Counted from the first letter of the stretch, positions 1-11,741 are shown. The stretch is 64,000 nucleotides of DNA from Ursus arctos (GCF_023065955.2 NW_026622963.1:10051001-10115000), one strand, 5' to 3'. Made by a program: numbers and translations. The notes: a model not told the origin generated them from the letters alone.

Positions 1-264
1 TTTTTGGCCTCCACATTTTCTTCAGCTAAAACGAAAGATGACCTGGCAAAAGAAAAGGTCTGCCAGAAGGTAGGCCGTCTGAGGAGAAGTGCTGTGCAAA
101 GGCCTGCTCGCTCCAGTGACGCAGCCCGAAGATGATGCCCGCTGGGAATAGCAGGGAGAGGGAGGTCCTAGGAGGACTGGCCACAGCTGGGGCTGTTAGG
201 CTCTTCATTTCAGAATTCAGAGGGCTGCGGTCTAGGGCTTGTTAAAATCCTATTGCAACAGAGA
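1..264. other. Left edge, intergenic or MPI/FAM219B 3' convergence
   Basis: I recognise no coding sequence or repeat. From gene order this should lie between the convergent 3' ends of MPI (outside the window) and FAM219B. Confidence 0.3.
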
Positions 265-2650
265 CAGCTTAACTAGCATGATTGTATTTATTCTTAGAAA
301 CTTCCAGGGCTGTGGAAGCCTAAGCCAAGAGTTCTGTAGAGTACTCTGTAAACACCATACACTTACTCCCGTGTGAGGTTAACTGCGAATACACCCCCCC
401 TCCCCAGGACACTGTCACCTGCAGAATACCTAGACTCTGAATTAAGGCAGTTTGGCTCTAGGCACCTTGGTGCCTTTACGGGTGACATTTAGCCTGGGAC
501 CTCTGGCCCCAAACAACAGATCATTTCTAACCTGACTAGCTGGCCTGTTCCTATAGCTTTCCCCACAAAGGTAATGCCTTCCACATGGAGTCAACCAGTT
601 CTGGAACATCCTCTCCAGGAACAGATGCAGGCAAATACATGTTTACAGTAACAACCACCTGGAGGGCCTTGGGCTTGGGGTCCTGCTGCCACCTTCACCC
701 ACAGCTGCTGCTAAATGCTCAGGCTATTCTGTCCTAACCAATTCCCCCACACAAATGTGGCCCCACACTGGGCTTCCAGCTACCACCGCTGTCTCTTGAC
801 ACGGCCCTGCATCTGTGCCCTCTCTGCATGTGCACTTCGGCACCTCTGTGGAAGCCAGGAAGGCCTGAGACAGTCTCGGTGGGTGGGCGAGGGCTCTGGG
901 ATGAAGATGCTCCCCCGTCTTCAAACACCTGCAGGTGCTTGGCATGTGAGGCACCTGTGTGGCACCGCAGAGACCCATCCCAAACCCGCCTGCGTCCCCG
1001 GTTCCCAGACCCCAACCTGAGGTGCCTACGGCCTCCGTCCCAACTCCCTCCTGCTGTGATGCTGCCAGATCATAAAATGTTAACCACGGCTCCCTGGATG
1101 CCATATATTCTTCTTGACTTTCTATGCTTCTACAGAAGCACCAAGATAGAGGCCAATCAAGCACTGACAGACCACCCTAGTCATCTGGCAAGGTCTTTCT
1201 AACTGACCTCCTCAGCCTTCCAATCACCTCATGCGGTAGAACAAGAGTCTGTGCCATCCCTCATTCCTCTAGGGGCCACAGGACATCAAATAAATCACCA
1301 GACTAGACACTTCCCATGTGGGACCCACACCCCAATCCTGACTACCATGAGCCTTAGGCTGGGAACCATGTCCACTCTCCTTCAGTCCTCACCACGGCTC
1401 TAGGTGGTCAAAAAAAAAAAAAAAAGGAACCACTGAACACAATTCTAGAGAGGACTGGTAGAGCAAGAGATACCATCTGGGGTGGGGGCGTGGTCACTGG
1501 GGAGATTATGTCTGTCTCAGCTGTGCTCACACTGAGGGCTGAGGCTGGGTTGCCCCAGAAGTTTACTGTAAAGCCCAATCCTCAGTATCTGCGGGGAGAC
1601 CCATGCTGGAGTGAAGGGAAGCCCTCCGCAATGGCCGATTATCTCCTCAGGCAAGAGCCTTGGGAGCTGGCACGCGTCCCTGCCCATCCTGTGAGCCTCT
1701 GTCCGCGTCAAAGCCCACACAGCTGCACCCGTACACTTCTCACCCATTGCTCTTCTCAAGTTTCAAAAGCTAAATAGGAAGGCACCTGACCGCTCCCTGC
1801 AGCTCCCTCTGCTGGTAACCCAAACCTGCAGGCTTCTGGGCTCCAGGCCCTTCACCCAACCTTTACACTCAAAAGACTGGGTGTTGAACTAGCCAAGACC
1901 AAGGCAAAGAATGGTAACCAAGGAAGGACAAATAAATAAATATGTACATAGTGGAGCAATTTTTCTCTAACTAGGGATGAGCTGACCCAGCTGGGGATGC
2001 TCTGAGTCCAGGGATTCTGGAAGACTTGATCCTGCTGTGCCATCAAGCAGCGGGCTGTATTCCCTGCCAGAGCCAAACAGGTGCAAGGGGAAGAGGGCCA
2101 AAGGGCCTTGCTTTATGCTTTCCTGAGGGTCCCATCGTGGAGCCAGGAAGACGGAGCATTATGGAATTTCTTAAACTGGTTCCCAAATAGTTCAGCTATT
2201 TTTCAGAGACTCCCAGCTGCAAGCCATAAAGTGCTATTTTCTGCTTCCATACAACACCATCCAGCACAGCCTGGGCACAAAAGCTCGCTGTCTCTCCACC
2301 GAGCAAGACAAATACCAGTCAAGATATCTGAAAGATATCCTTAGCCAACTTTGTCACCACAAGAATCAGAATCCCTCTGTTCCTGCCCGTACTAAAGTGG
2401 TTTTTCCAAACTCTGCTCTAATAGCAGAGGAAAACCGCAGAATTCCACCTATCACCCTATGGCCCAGATGGGGGCCTCTGGCCTGAGAAGCACCAGGTAA
2501 GGCGTAACTGCAGGTCATTGACCTTCCCAGAGGGTCAGTGCCTCCAGTGATTCTGGGGCTGACTGCAGCCCAAACTGCACTCTGTGACCTAAGAAGGGCC
2601 AACACGGCTCTGCAGGTATGGTGAGCAGGGCCCATCTTAGGGGGTTATGT
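265..2650 (-). other. FAM219B: FAM219B 3'UTR (probable)
   Basis: This is the non-coding region after the FAM219B stop. The only good minus-strand AATAAA I see is at 289-284 (TTTATT on the plus strand), which would give a 3'UTR of about 2.4 kb with cleavage near 260-270. No SINE is inserted here, fitting transcribed sequence. The extent is inferred; transcript data are absent. A 15-A run at about 1412-1426 and the ORF-like stretches here carry no recognisable protein. Confidence 0.5.
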
Positions 2651-2818
2651 CTACTGGAGGGTACAGGAGGAAGAGTCCCCAAGACAGCACCAGCAGCAGG
2701 AGCACGTTGAAGAGGCCATAGGCTTGGGAGGAATGAGGTCCAAGTCCTCATCATCTGGAATCTCATCCAGGTGATACCCATCCTGGAGCAGCTGCCGGCT
2801 CACATCCTGGTTCACCTG
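2651..2818 (-). CDS. FAM219B: FAM219B terminal coding exon 5
   Basis: The exon is 168 nt including the TAG stop at 2653-2651, and encodes [20 protein letters not shown], an acidic [13 protein letters not shown] stretch and the Cys-rich tail. The acceptor reads TTAGCAG, a tandem NAGNAG. Using the second AG (start 2815) would drop one Gln without changing the frame. Confidence 0.95.
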   Translation of the reverse strand, partial: QVNQDVSRQLLQDGYHLDEIPDDEDLDLIPPKPMASSTCSCCWCCLGDSSSCTLQ

Positions 2819-5800
2819 CTAAGAGCAGAAGAGGAGAGAACTGTAAGCCAGGTGGCAAAGCAGAAATAACTACTGCCCAAAAGGCAGACCTACATTCCCT
2901 TACCGGGGCTTCCTGTCCACAGTCCACCCTCAGGCCAACTCCATGCATCACTGGACTACATGAGGAAGTAGGCCCACCCAGCAGTGAGGGGCCCCCAGCA
3001 ACCTGAGCCAGTACTGTCCAGGCTGCAGTGTCACTAACTCCCGGGAAGCTGTTCTCACTAAAGAATCCTAAGGCATCTGATGTAAATATCAGATTCCAAA
3101 TTGATTACTTTTGAAAGTCAATGGCCCGACCGTTCTGGAACAACTGGTCCCTGTGAAGGCAGTTGAAGAATATGGGACAATGATACCAGAACAATGGGGC
3201 AGAAGACGAGCTACGTAGGAACAGGGTGGGGAGCAGCTCTGTCTGCACTGCTGGTGAACACGTCAGCCTCACCAGCAGAGCCTGTTCCCTGCAAAGTGGA
3301 ACCTGTCAGCCTCGCTTTACCAGTTCTGCTGAGCAGAAGGAACAGGAGGTTGGGAACAGTGCAGGACTTTCTCTGGCTCTTGGCTAATTTTTCTTTTCTT
3401 AGTTTTAACAATCTTAGGCACCTAGATATTCAAGGAGGATAAAATTTACAAACTGCTTCTATTCTCTTTGGCAGAAACTCGGGGGGTAGCCAAGGGTTTC
3501 CAGAACAAGGAAAAAATAACAGTGGCATATAGTCATGTCTCCAGCACTCTGCCTCTATCTAAGGAAGTAAGCTGCACATGCCAGAACTGTCCATCCCTGT
3601 GTCTTGTCTGGGACCATCACTCTGGAAATGTGTCCAAAAGGCCAGCTCACTGGCATCTCAGTCTGAGTCCCACTGATGGAACAACTGAAGGAACACAAGT
3701 TGTTTGGCCTGGAAGCAAGCAAGCCTGGTGGAGAATGGCCAGGGGAGGGACAGGAATGCTGATCTCGGATAAAAGGCAATCAAAGGAAGGGACACTAGAA
3801 TACTGGGTGACACTGGAGGGCAGGCCTAGGACCACTGAGTCCATCCTGCAGGAGACATTTCAAATTAATAAGGAGACTTCTCTAAGAGCTACCTAAAGAA
3901 GGAATGTGAGTGTGTGAGTGTGTGTGTGTGTGTTGGAGGGAGGGCAGACAGCAAGGCTTCTTGGAGGGAGTGAGTACCCAGTTACAAGCAGCATTCAAGC
4001 AAGTAGAGGCTGGGAAACACTTAGGTGGGATTTTTCAAGAGGATTCCTTTTCTAAGTGGTCACCTGGGCTAGAAGACTTGTGAGGTCCTTTCAGCCCTAA
4101 GGGTCTATGGTCTCTTGAATTTTCAACAGCTTTCCTCAGACACCTATACTTCTGCTGGGGGAGTAGGGCAGAATAGAAGATTGGAGAACAGACCGGAAGT
4201 CTGGCATAGTGCCGTGCATACAGCAGGCACAAGACAAGCATTTGGCAGTGGCGGTGACGCTGCCTGCAGCCTGGCCCCGTGCAGAAAGGCGCTCTGGACT
4301 TGCCTCTGCAGAGGAATACCCGGAGGAGTATCTGGATTCCAGCTCCCCATCACTAGGAGAAGAGGAAAATGGTCAGTTCAGCGGGATGCCTGTGGAGCCC
4401 AGCTGCAAATGGCAAGGTGGAGAGCATGCAAGGGGGTCTGGAGGACTTGTGAAACAAAGACCATCACAAAACTCAAGCCCAGAATCTGCCACGAGTACCA
4501 CTGGCTCTTCACATTGGCTCTAGCAGGGATGGGGTCACTCTCACCAACAGCGAAGATGTAACAGGGGAGGATGATTCCCCCACACAAGGCCAGTGCTCCA
4601 AATCGAAGAGCAGCATGGTCACCGAGTCCTCTAACCAAGCTATCCTGGGAAGGGGTAATGCCCCGAAGACGACAACTCTGCAACATGCATGAAGGGTTTT
4701 GGAAGAGATCTGCAGTTTTGCCCAAGTCACTCCCCAGGGGGTATTTTCAAGGAGAGCACTCACCTGTCAGAGTCAAGGGACACCAGGTTTTCATCTGGAC
4801 TCTGACTAAGGGCAGTATAGCCCTTGTTAAACTTCACTGACCTGAGGGGAGATGGGGAAGAGACCAAGCATAGATGAAGCAACATTTCACAGGGAAAGCC
4901 AGAGTGCTTGCCCTTATGGAAAAAGAACTGACTGTAGTACTCCCGTCTTGCCTTCCGTCACACGGCCACCACTGCCTGCCCTGTAACTGGCTACAGCCAC
5001 TGGGAATACGCGCACTTCCCCACACCACTCCCCCTACTGCTCCTGAGGAAAAGCACACCTACTCTTTTGAGAACCGGGAAAGCTCCACCACTTCACCTTT
5101 ACTTCAACCAGAGAACAGAAAAACTGCCAGCCCTGGGGGAAATCTCTTCTTCACCTCTCTTGAGTTTGAACTCTTATGTATAAAAGGCGCTGGATAAGGT
5201 TCTATCCAGCCCTCAGTTTACCATTCTGTTGAAAAAGAAATTCAGCACTGGCTGTTCCCACACTGCTGCCTATCCTCACTCCTAGGGAACCCAGCCACTG
5301 TGCTGCTCCCTAGTTGGACACTCAGACAGTAAATGATCCTATGCACTGACCAAACTGTTATGCCAAAGCCCTTTCCTAGACATCACTACATCCTTAAAGG
5401 GAAAAAAAAGTCATTCCTCTTCCCACTTTAAAACAGTGAAAAAGACGAGTTAGCGTCAGGTGAATCTCTAGCTCGGTCTTAAAACGTGAGAACTCTGCCT
5501 CCCAGCCTGAGGACCAAGGCCTTTTCTGGAAATTGCTTGCACTGAGGAGGTGGCGCCTGCTGAGACCTTTTCGCTGAAGAGTCGGGGCGGTTCGGCGCGG
5601 CCCCCAGCATGCCTTTTCTCCGCAGAACAGCCTTGGCCAGGTCCCGGTGCTTCTCTGGAAGTCAAAGGGCCCGGGTCAGCGGGGTCTTCCCTACTCCGCC
5701 GTGTCTCCCAAACGCCAGGAACCCGCTCTCTCCGAACAGATTTTCGGGGACGGGAGCGGGCTAGAGCTGCCCCACCGGGGTCGCCCCAGCAGGGCTCCGG

Positions 5801-6077
5801 AGCCCGCCCGGGGGACCAGGTAGCCCGCCCAGGCAGAGACACCCCCCATCGGGCCGCACTCACGCAGCTTGGCCTGAATGGAAGGCGCGCGCGTCACCAT
5901 GTACGGCCCCCTCTTCTCCACAACCGCCGGGGGCCGCTCCCCCAATCGGGGGACTCCACTGCCGCTTCTCCCGAAGGGCAACCCCTTAGTTGCCGCTGCG
6001 CAGTCCGGGGTCCCGCCGGGGCGGGGTCCCGGGGTAGACGTCCGTACCCCGGGCCCGCTGGGATCCGCGGTCGCCAT
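2651..6077 (-). CDS. FAM219B: FAM219B, spliced coding region (5 exons, 198 aa)
   Basis: Exons read on the minus strand are 6077-5864, 5654-5567, 4841-4764, 4352-4304 and 2818-2651. The frame stays open through all junctions and gives 198 residues, the length I recall for human FAM219B. Landmarks are an N-terminal MATADPSG, a conserved [16 protein letters not shown] block (about residues 55-70), [17 protein letters not shown] (about 73-89), [20 protein letters not shown] (about 103-122), an acidic [13 protein letters not shown] stretch, and a Cys-rich tail [14 protein letters not shown]. The Cys cluster could be palmitoylated (inference). Molecular function is not established. The start ATG has G at -3 and G at +4. 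Introns 1-3 are GT-AG, although intron 2 has a weak GTCTCA donor; intron 4 has a GC donor. No signal peptide or membrane segment is seen. The gene should be convergent with MPI, expected just left of the window, and lies upstream of nothing coding until COX5A. Confidence 0.95.
3904..3934. repeat. (TG)n microsatellite, interrupted
   Basis: gagtgtgtgagtg followed by pure TG, in FAM219B intron 4. Confidence 0.85.
4304..4352 (-). CDS. FAM219B: FAM219B coding exon 4 (GC donor)
   Basis: This 49-nt exon encodes [16 protein letters not shown]. The acceptor is TCCTAG. The exon ends GCAGAG followed by GCAAGT, the textbook context of a GC-AG intron. The nearest GT (4 nt further) would break the frame into exon 5, so the GC donor is the only one that keeps the known C-terminus. 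Confidence 0.93.
4764..4841 (-). CDS. FAM219B: FAM219B coding exon 3
   Basis: The exon is 78 nt, acceptor CCCTCAG, donor GTGAGTG. It encodes [20 protein letters not shown] followed by SLDSD and a split Ser codon. The Ser/Asp-rich end looks like a possible acidic kinase substrate site (inference). Confidence 0.95.
5567..5654 (-). CDS. FAM219B: FAM219B coding exon 2
   Basis: The exon is 88 nt, preceded by the acceptor TTCCAG, and encodes a basic block ([12 protein letters not shown]) ending ...DSSAK plus a split Arg codon. The donor is AAAAG|GTCTCA, which lacks the usual +3 to +5 purines. It is chosen because it joins exon 3 in frame and reproduces the family sequence [10 protein letters not shown]. 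Intron 1 is only about 209 bp. Confidence 0.93.
5864..6077 (-). CDS. FAM219B: FAM219B coding exon 1
   Basis: This exon encodes residues 1-71 plus the first base of codon 72 (Gln). It ends at the consensus donor GTGAGTG, read on the minus strand at 5863-5857. The N-terminal 50 residues are Pro/Gly-rich and lie within a CpG island. The last 20 residues are the conserved part of the exon. Confidence 0.95.
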
Positions 6078-6639
6078 GCCCTGGCCACGGCCCGCCGCGA
6101 CGCAGAGCCCCGCCTCCTGGCTTTACGAGTCCTGGGCAGGGAGGGAGGCGGTGTCTTCCGAGAAAGATGGCGGCGCGCAGGCGCGGGCCATTTCCGCCCA
6201 AGCTTTCCGGCCCCGCCTGCTTTGGGGGTGGCACAATTGTTCCGCACTCCCGGGGTCTGGGTGCTTTCAGTTCCGGCTTTTGAGACACACTGCGCTACTA
6301 GTAGTCGGCCGGAACCTGGGCACGTCGAGGCCAATTCTGGCCCCAGTGGAAAAGAAAATATCGATATTTACGGAAGGCCACGGCTGTGCGCGCGCTGGGC
6401 GGAGCTCTTTACCCCCTGGCGCGCACGCGCTCTCCGCAGTGTTGCCGCGTGGGTCCTCGCTACATCCCGAGCTCCCAAAGGCGAGCCTGGAGAACCTGGG
6501 TTGAGCCGAAAAGAGCTGTGTGAGGAAAGGAGATATTAAGTTCCCTTCTCCAGAAAAGGAAACAGGTCGGAGAGAGAGGTTCAAGGCCTTTGAGGCGGTC
6601 GGACACTAGAGGCATTGCCTGGGCTGATCCATCTAACGT

Positions 6640-6760
6640 CAAACCCACGTTATTTCTAATACTACTTGGTGCCCGACCCTCTCTAGGCCTCAGTTTACGC
6701 ATTTTAAAATGGAGCCAACATCACTACCCGTCGTACAGCGAAAAATAAGTGCAAAATAGG
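6640..6760 (+). mobile_element. MIR fragment
   Basis: ctaggcctcagtttacgcat then ttaaaatggagccaacatca. Confidence 0.55.
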
Positions 6761-7092
6761 CTGTGGAAAGAAGGGTGAAAGTGCACTGAGTCTGTGTGTG
6801 GCGGGGCACGGAACTGTCATGGCTCTTGACTTCTCTGGACCCCAAGGGATGTGCTTGTGGCTGACTGAAGAGAAGTTCCAGATCCTTGTAGGAATTGCCA
6901 AATCTCATGAGGCCGCCACAGGCTAATTGATTGGCCTCCACCGGGTAGATAACAATATGCAGTCTTGAGTCCCCAGGGCCACCCAAACAGTTGAGCAGGA
7001 CTATGCCTTAGGCAGGATAGGAAAAAAGAATTTAGGACTGGGGTTTTTGAAAAATCACACAAGAATGTTAACTATTTTGGTAGATTCCACCC

Positions 7093-7298
7093 TTTTTAAA
7101 AAAATATATTTATTTTATATAAAGAGAGAGCACGAGCAGCGACAGAGGGAGAGGGAGAGCGAACCCCAGGCAGACTCCCTGATGAGTGCAGAGTGAGAAG
7201 CGTGGCTGGGTCCCGTGGCTGGGTCCCACAACCCTGAGATCTTGACTGAATGGAAACCAAGAGTCCTTCGCTTAACGGACTGTGGCGCAAGGCGCCCA
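7093..7298 (-). mobile_element. SINEC
   Basis: Old antisense copy; the 'gtggctgggtccc' segment is duplicated (7202-7228). Ends caaggcgccc. Confidence 0.75.
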
Positions 7299-7344
7299 GA
7301 CCCCTGTTTTAGACTTCCAGAAACAGCAATTTCATATAGCTCAA

Positions 7345-7346
<2 letters not shown>

Positions 7347-7377
<31 letters not shown>

Positions 7378-7503
7378 GGCTCCATTCCTAGTGTGGGGCG
7401 CATCTAGGTGTTTGAACTCAAGACCCTGAGATCAAGACGGGAGCTGAGATAAAGACCTGAACTGAAATCCACCCCTTAATGGACTGAGCCCCCCAGGTGC
7501 CCC
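7347..7503 (-). mobile_element. SINEC, short antisense copy with long T tail
   Basis: Tail of 27 T; flanked by target duplication catatRgctcaac on both sides. Confidence 0.85.
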
Positions 7504-7814
7504 CATATGGCTCAACTTTATATTAAATTCTCATGACTTCCCGCCATAGCCAGTTATTCCTATCATGCAAATGAGGCTTAGACTTGGTCAAATTCACCAG
7601 TTAAGTGGGAAACCTGGGATTTGAACTCAGGTCCCCGTGGACACCAAAGACATGTTTTTCTCATGGCTATGCTGCCTATTAAACTGATGGGGACTTCACC
7701 AAGGGCCAAAGAAAACGGGGCCAAAACCCGCGTGATGTCACAAAATCTCCGGTAACTTGTAGCTCTCATTCATGCCCCTCCTAGATCTCCCATCATTAAT
7801 GCTCAGTTCATTGC

Positions 7815-7990
7815 TATCTGATTGAACATGTTCTGCCACTTACTGGGCAGGTATTGAACCTCTTTATATCTCCATTTCTTTAGCAGAGAAATGGGGATAA
7901 TAATAGTATCTATCGAACAGAACTGTGAGGTTAAATTTTAAAGCGCGCGGAATGGCACTTCGCATATAAGAGCTCAATATATGTAACCTT
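7815..7990 (+). mobile_element. MIR
   Basis: ttctgccacttactgggcag, tctccatttctttagcagag and aatggggataataatagtat match MIR core and 3' text. Confidence 0.7.
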
Positions 7991-7992
7991 AT

Positions 7993-8087
7993 GGGGGAAC
8001 ACGCAACTCTTGATCTCAGGGTTGTAAATTCAAACCCCTGAGTGGGTGCGGAGATTACTTAAAAATAAAATCTTACAAAAGAAAAAG
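7993..8087 (+). mobile_element. SINEC, head-truncated
   Basis: cgcaactcttgatctcaggg to ttaaaaataaaatcttac; possible target duplication gtaacctta. Confidence 0.65.
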
Positions 8088-8262
8088 TAACCTTAAAACA
8101 CTTAACAGTGTTCTAGGAACTTAGTGTTTATTCTCACTCGGCTTTACACTCCCCAAGGGCAGACTGCCTTGTTTATTTTTTAACTCTTGTTTTGATCCCT
8201 TTCACCTATTTGCCACACCCTGGCAACAACCAATCTGTTGTCTGTATCTATGAGCTTGGTGT

Positions 8263-8287
8263 TTTTGTTTGTTTGTTGTTCTTATTT

Positions 8288-8322
<35 letters not shown>

Positions 8323-8470
8323 CGCGAGAGCATGAGCTGGAGGAGGGGCAGAGGGCGAAGCCGACTCCCCACTGAGCAGGGAGCCTGATGCAGGGCTCCA
8401 TCCCCGGACCTCAAGATCATGACCTGGGCCAAAGGCAGACCCTTAACCAACGGAGCCACCCGGGCACCCC
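8263..8470 (-). mobile_element. SINEC antisense
   Basis: Contains an (AG)n run at 8288-8325; ends acccgggcacccc, abutting the next SINE. Confidence 0.85.
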
Positions 8471-8570
8471 AATTTTTTTTAAGTAATCTCTGCACCCAGT
8501 GTGGGGCTCAAACTTAGAACCCCGAGATCAAGAGTCACATGCTCTATGGGCTAAGCCATCCAGGTGCCCC
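8471..8570 (-). mobile_element. SINEC short form, antisense
   Basis: tctctgcacccagtgtgggg to gccatccaggtgcccc; it and the preceding copy are jointly flanked by a gtttgtttt-like sequence. Confidence 0.8.
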
Positions 8571-9183
8571 TGTTTGTTTTTTAGATTCCACAGATAAGTA
8601 TTTGTTTTTCTCTGTCCAACTTATTTCACTTAGCATAATACCCTCTCAGGCTCCATATATGTTCTTGTAAATGGCAAGATTTTATTCTTTTTATGACTGA
8701 ATAGTATTCTATTATATATATATATCATATTTTATTTATCCATTCCTCCATCGATGGACACTTAGGTTGTTTCCGTATCTTGACTATTGTAAATAATGCT
8801 GCAGTGAACATGGGGGGTGGTGCATATATCATTTCAGATTAGTGTTTTCATTGTCTTTGGATAAATACCCAGAAGTGGAATTACTGGATCATACAGGAGT
8901 TCTATTTTTAATTTTTTGAGGAAAACTCTATATACTGTTTCTCATAGTGGCTGCACAGTTTGCATTCCCACTGACAGTACATGAGGTTTCTTTTCTCCAC
9001 ATCCTTGCCAACACTCATTATTTCTTGTCTTTTTGAGAAGAGCCATTCCAATAGGTGTAAGGTGGAATCTCACTATGGTTTTGATTTGCATTTCCCTGAT
9101 TAGGGATTTTGAGTGCATTTTCATGTGCCTATTGGCCATCTGTATGCCTTCTTTGGGAAAATGTTTTTTAGGGTCCTCTGCCC

Positions 9184-9373
9184 TTTTTTTTTTTTTTTTT
9201 AATTAGAATGTGAATGGGGGGAGGGGCAAAGGGAGAGGGAGAGAGAGACTCTCAAGCAGGCCTCTAGCTCAACACAGAGCCCAATACAGGGCTCGATCCC
9301 ATGACCCTGAGATAATGACCTGAGCTGAAATCAAGAGTTGGACATTTAATTGAATGAGCCACCCAGGCACCCC
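9184..9373 (-). mobile_element. SINEC inside L1
   Basis: Flanked by tcctctgccc duplication of L1 sequence. Confidence 0.9.
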
Positions 9374-9538
9374 ATCCTCTGCCCATTTTTAAATCAATTT
9401 TTTTTTCACTATTGAGTTGTATGAGTTCATATATTTTGGCTATTCACCCATTGTCAGATACATGATTTGCAAAGATTCCTCTCATTTAATAGGTTGCCTT
9501 TTCATTTTGTTGATGGTTTTCTTTGCTGTTCAGCTTTT

Positions 9539-9746
9539 TAAAAAAGATTTTTAAAAAAATTTTAGAGAGCACACATGCGTGCATGAGCAAGAGGAGGGGC
9601 AGAGGGAGAGGGAGAGAGAGAATGTCAAGCAGACACCCTGCTGGGCATGGAGCCCAACGCAGGGCTCCATCTCACAATCCTGAGATCATGACCTGAGTCA
9701 AAATCAAGTGTCAGATGCCTAACTGACTGAGCCACCCAGGCACCCC
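9539..9746 (-). mobile_element. SINEC inside L1
   Basis: Flanked by ctgttcagctttt on both sides. Confidence 0.9.
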
Positions 9747-10100
9747 ACTGTTCAGCTTTTTAGTCTGGTGTAGTTCCACTTATTTTAGCTTTTGTTGCCT
9801 TTGCTTCTGGAGTCAGATCCAAAACTCATCACCAAGACCAGTGTCATGAAGCTTACTGCCAATGTTTTCTTCTAGGAGTTTTATAGTTACATTCAAGTCT
9901 TTAATCCATTTTGAGTTAATTTTTTTATATGGTGTAAGATAGTAGTCTAGTTTCATTCTTTTGAGTGTGGCTGTCCAGCTTTCTCAACACCATTCATTGA
10001 AGAGACGGTCCCTTCCTCATGGTATATTCTTGTCTCCTCTCTTGTAAATTAGTTGACCATATATATGTGGCTTTATTTCTGGGCTCTCTATTCTGTTCTA

Positions 10101-10301
10101 TTTTTTTTTAAGATTTTATTTATTTATTTGAGAGAGAGCAAGCTAGAGAGAGAGAGGGAGAGCACAAGCAGGGGAAGGGCAGAGGGAGAAGCAGATTCCC
10201 CACAGAGCAGTGAGCCAGATGTTGGGCTTGATCCCAGGACCCTGAGATCATGACCTGAGTTGAAGGCTGACGCTTAACCAGCTAAGCCACCCAGGGGCCC
10301 C
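10101..10301 (-). mobile_element. SINEC inside L1
   Basis: Flanked by attctKttcta; ends ccaggggcccc. Confidence 0.9.
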
Positions 10302-11589
10302 ACTATTCTTTTCTATTGACCCATATGTTTTTATGCCAATACCATACTGTTTTTTATTACTATAGCTTTGAAATATAGTTTGAAATCAGGGAGCATGATG
10401 CCTTTAGCTTTGTTCTTCTTTCTCAAGATTGCTTTAGCTATTCAGGGTCTTTTGTGGTTTCATACAAATTTTAAGATTCTTTGTTCTACTTGAGAAAAAT
10501 GCTGTTCAGATTTTGGGAGGGATTGCACTGAATCTATAGATTGCTTTGGATAATATGTATATTTTAACAATAGTAATTATTTCAATCCATGAACATGGTA
10601 TATCTTTCCATTTATGTCTTACTCTGTTTCTTTTGTTAATGTCTTACAGTTTTCCAAGGGCTTTCACTTCCTTTATTCCTAGGTATTTTGTTTTTGAAGC
10701 AATTGTAAATGGGATTGTTTTCTTAAATTTCTTTCTGATAGTTCATTGTTGGTATATAGAAACAACGGATTTTTGTATATTGACTTTGTATCCTGCAGCT
10801 TTACCAAACTCATTTATTAGTTCTACCAGTGTTTTGCTAGAGTCTTTACGGTTATCTATATATGACAGGTTATCTGCAGATAGTGACAGTTTTACTTCTA
10901 CCTTTCCAATATGGATGCCTTTTATTATCATTCTGGCTAGGACTTCCAACACTGTGTTGAATAAAAGTAGTGAGAGTGGGCATCCTTGTCTTGTTCCTGA
11001 TCTTACTTTCAGCTTTTCACTTTTGAAAGTGATGTTAGCTGCAGGCTTGTCATATATGACCTTTATTATGTTGAGGTATACATACACTCTATACATACTT
11101 TGTTGAGGTTTTATCATATATAGATCTTGAATTTTGTCAGATGCTTTCCTGCATCTATTGAGATGATCACATAGTTTTTATCCTTAATTTGTTACTATGG
11201 TGTATCACATTGATTTGTGATTTGCAGGGGTTGAACCTTCTTGCATCCCTGGAACAAATCTCACTTGATCATGGAGTGTGATCCTTTTAATGTATAATTA
11301 AACTCAGTTTGCTAATATTTTGTTGAGGATTTCTGCATCACGTTCATCAAGAGTTAATTTTTCATCCTGCTACTTCCCTCTGAAACTCTTTTCCCATCTC
11401 ACAGGTTTCAGACTCTATTTAGCCTTTGACTTCTCCCCTTATTGGTAGAGCAGATAACTGCATCAATCTGCAGGTCTTTGTGGGGTCCCAGGTCACCAGC
11501 TCCACTTTCATACCCACATTAATTCATGTCACTTCCTTCCAGGGAAGATACATTTCCCAATCTTCACCACATCCTTATGTGGCACTATC

Positions 11590-11700
11590 ATACTCACTTC
11601 ACATATGTATAAGGAAAGTGAAGTGAGGGTCACAGGGATTAACTGATCTGCCAAAGACCACAAAGTTGTAGAGGTGAGGGTTGAATTCTTACCTGCCTCA
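11590..11700 (-). mobile_element. MIR-like fragment
   Basis: gatctgccaaagaccacaaa and gtagaggtgagggttgaatt read as antisense MIR. Confidence 0.45.
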
Positions 11701-11741
11701 AAAGCCTGTCCTCTTTTTGTACCAGTCAGGTGTGTGCCTTT

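Larger units (their letters stand above)
5550..6500 (-). promoter_or_regulatory. FAM219B: FAM219B CpG-island promoter
   Basis: This is a GC- and CpG-dense stretch overlapping exons 1-2 and continuing about 420 bp upstream of the start codon. It contains a YY1-type AAGATGGCGGC at 6164-6174 and an NRF1-like GCGCAGGCGC at 6175-6184, about 90-105 bp upstream of the ATG. There is no TATA box, as is usual for a housekeeping promoter. The transcription start is inferred to lie around 6100-6300. Confidence 0.75.
8571..11351 (-). mobile_element. LINE-1, 5'-truncated, antisense, split by three SINEs
   Basis: The minus strand carries the L1 ORF2 reverse-transcriptase region. A readable piece at 11117-10743 contains TRQGCPLSLLLFNTVLEVLA and, further on, the palm and connection region (LSADNLSYIDN in place of the catalytic FADD). 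The element runs on through the C-terminal ORF2/3' region to about 8571, with typical antisense text such as tccatcgatggacactta. It is 5'-truncated near 11351, has frameshifts and stops, and is interrupted by SINEs at 9184-9373, 9539-9746 and 10101-10301. It is an inactive remnant. Confidence 0.88.

Noticed and set aside
5550..6539. 329-aa plus-strand open frame over the FAM219B promoter
   Set aside because: It is antisense to FAM219B exons 1-2 in CpG-rich DNA where stop codons are rare. Composition is Arg/Pro/Gly/Ala-rich with no family resemblance.
10546..11106. 186-aa plus-strand frame at the L1
   Set aside because: It is the complement of L1 ORF2; the meaningful frame is on the minus strand and is itself broken.
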